From assembly GCA_900753285.1 (NCBI GenBank), contig CAADYN010000058.1, positions 1-31,415 of the forward strand: a stretch of 31,415 nt of DNA. The letters are read 5' to 3'. The first letter of the stretch is position 1, and every line of letters begins with the position of its first letter. Shown one piece after another: positions 30,968 to 31,415 of the stretch. The position numbers and the translations under genes are program-made. Under the pieces are notes generated by a model. The model made no database searches and had not been told where the DNA came from. It saw nothing but the letters and a program-made list of their open reading frames with translations. This DNA comes from Clostridia bacterium (lineage in GTDB: Bacteria > Bacillota > Clostridia > Oscillospirales > CAG-272).

Positions 30968-30996
30968 ATTATAACAGTATTTTCAACGAGAATCAA
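30968..30996 (-). promoter_or_regulatory. Promoter of the glycosidase-methyltransferase pair
   Basis: On the minus strand TTGATT and TATAAT are separated by 17 bp, with TGT before the -10. The predicted start is about 25 bp before the glycosidase ATG. Confidence 0.78.
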
Positions 30997-31011
30997 GTCA
31001 TATTAACAAAA

Positions 31012-31057
31012 ATATCCCCATCCGAACATTTTTAACTTTGCCGGATGAGGATATTTT
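31012..31057. terminator. Terminator of the partial gene at the right edge
   Basis: ATATCCCCATCCG (31012-31024) pairs with CGGATGAGGATAT (31042-31053, one mismatch). T runs follow in both directions; on the minus strand it ends the transcript of the right-hand gene. Confidence 0.82.
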
Positions 31058-31074
31058 TAGATTAGCTTGTCAGC

Positions 31075-31415
31075 TCAGCCTACGCTTGATACCTTGTAAG
31101 CCTGATACTTGTTGCCGTTTTTGTCGGTGAGCTGGAGATAGAATGTGCTGTAGTCTCTGAAGAGATTGCCGAGTCCGCCGAATGAGGGGAGCTTGATTCT
31201 GCATGTTACACCCTCTGTGCATTCAACGTCAGCGTATTCCTGAACATCGCCGTTTGTTACGATAAGGAGTGTGATTGTACCGTCGCAGTCGGGACGAAGG
31301 AGAACTTCTTCATCGCTGTCATCATATACGGTGAATCCGTAGCCGCTCTTGTTTGATCCGTCGTCGAAGGAAGGAGTGTCGCCGCCGCTTGTGTTGCCGT
31401 TTGAGGTGTCAACAA
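31075..31415 (-). CDS. C-terminal part of a protein, probably extracellular, 3' end only
   Basis: The frame is open from the right edge to a TGA at 31075-31077, giving 112 visible residues; the start lies beyond the window. The first part is a Ser/Gly/Thr/Asn/Asp-rich linker (NGNTSGGDTPSFDDGSN), of the kind found between domains of secreted proteins. The rest is a beta-rich module with aromatic and acidic residues (GYGFTVYDDSDEEVLLRPD, FYLQLTDKNGNKYQAY), possibly a small carbohydrate- or cell-surface-associated fold. I do not recognise a family. A strong terminator follows, so it is the last gene of its transcript. Confidence 0.65.
   Translation of the reverse strand, partial: VDTSNGNTSGGDTPSFDDGSNKSGYGFTVYDDSDEEVLLRPDCDGTITLLIVTNGDVQEYADVECTEGVTCRIKLPSFGGLGNLFRDYSTFYLQLTDKNGNKYQAYKVSSVG

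Noticed and set aside
1..31415. CRISPR array, prophage, insertion sequence or intact tRNA/rRNA
   Set aside because: No regularly spaced repeats, transposase, integrase, phage genes or complete structural RNA genes were found.

Overview
The window comes from the chromosome of a spore-forming member of the Bacillota, most probably a gut-type clostridium close to the Oscillospirales. The evidence is a division/cell-wall cluster of Gram-positive type, a gpr-spoIIP sporulation pair, a sigma-H-like factor, a CotH protein, Mini-III, a type II pantothenate kinase and strong AAGGAGG ribosome binding sites. The lineage is inferred from gene content; no rRNA is present to confirm it. Base composition is even, with no prophage, CRISPR array, transposase or intact tRNA.

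Layout. 1-6063: the end of the cell-wall/division cluster on the plus strand, mraY (5' cut by the window), ftsW/spoVE, murG, ftsQ/divIB, then ftsZ with its own promoter and terminator. murD, murB and ftsA are missing from positions where many relatives have them. 6079-9354: a minus-strand operon of two FAD oxidoreductases and a DUF1667 protein, joined by ATGA overlaps, resembling an anaerobic glycerol-3-phosphate dehydrogenase module. 9418-16261: a plus operon of moxR, a DUF58 protein, a large membrane transglutaminase and mrnC. 16273-18196: homoserine dehydrogenase, then a free-standing pair of aspartokinase-type ACT domains. 18200-19642: on the minus strand, a NagD-type HAD phosphatase preceded by a small exported Cys-rich protein. 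19695-22305: coaW and a cotH-like gene, each with its own promoter. 22347-24251: the minus-strand sporulation pair gpr-spoIIP. 24404-26445: an orphan oligopeptide-binding lipoprotein. 26513-28440: a DUF4364 regulator, a sigma-H-like factor and a double zinc-ribbon protein. 28451-30996: a minus-strand GH36-like glycosidase overlapped by a methyltransferase. 31075-end: the C-terminus of another minus-strand protein, probably exported.

How the genes fit together. The first block makes lipid II (MraY, MurG), polymerises it at the septum (FtsW with FtsQ) and drives constriction (FtsZ). gpr and spoIIP act in the spore cycle: septal peptidoglycan hydrolysis during engulfment and SASP degradation at germination. 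The sigma-H-like factor could act at sporulation entry. hom and the ACT protein point to control of the aspartate pathway.

The most unusual signals are not genes. (1) An ~87-bp palindromic, MITE-like repeat occurs in two inverted copies, each just after a stop codon (17574 and 26316). (2) The last eleven codons of coaW are duplicated 48 bp downstream with only synonymous differences, which suggests a recombination or integration scar. (3) A 63-nt tRNA-like sequence precedes the zinc-ribbon gene. (4) Long charged cytoplasmic insertions or extensions are present in FtsW, FtsQ, the DUF58 protein and the transglutaminase. (5) Nine of the ten well-supported promoters carry an extended -10 (TGn). 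I did not find a convincing, entirely new multi-gene system.
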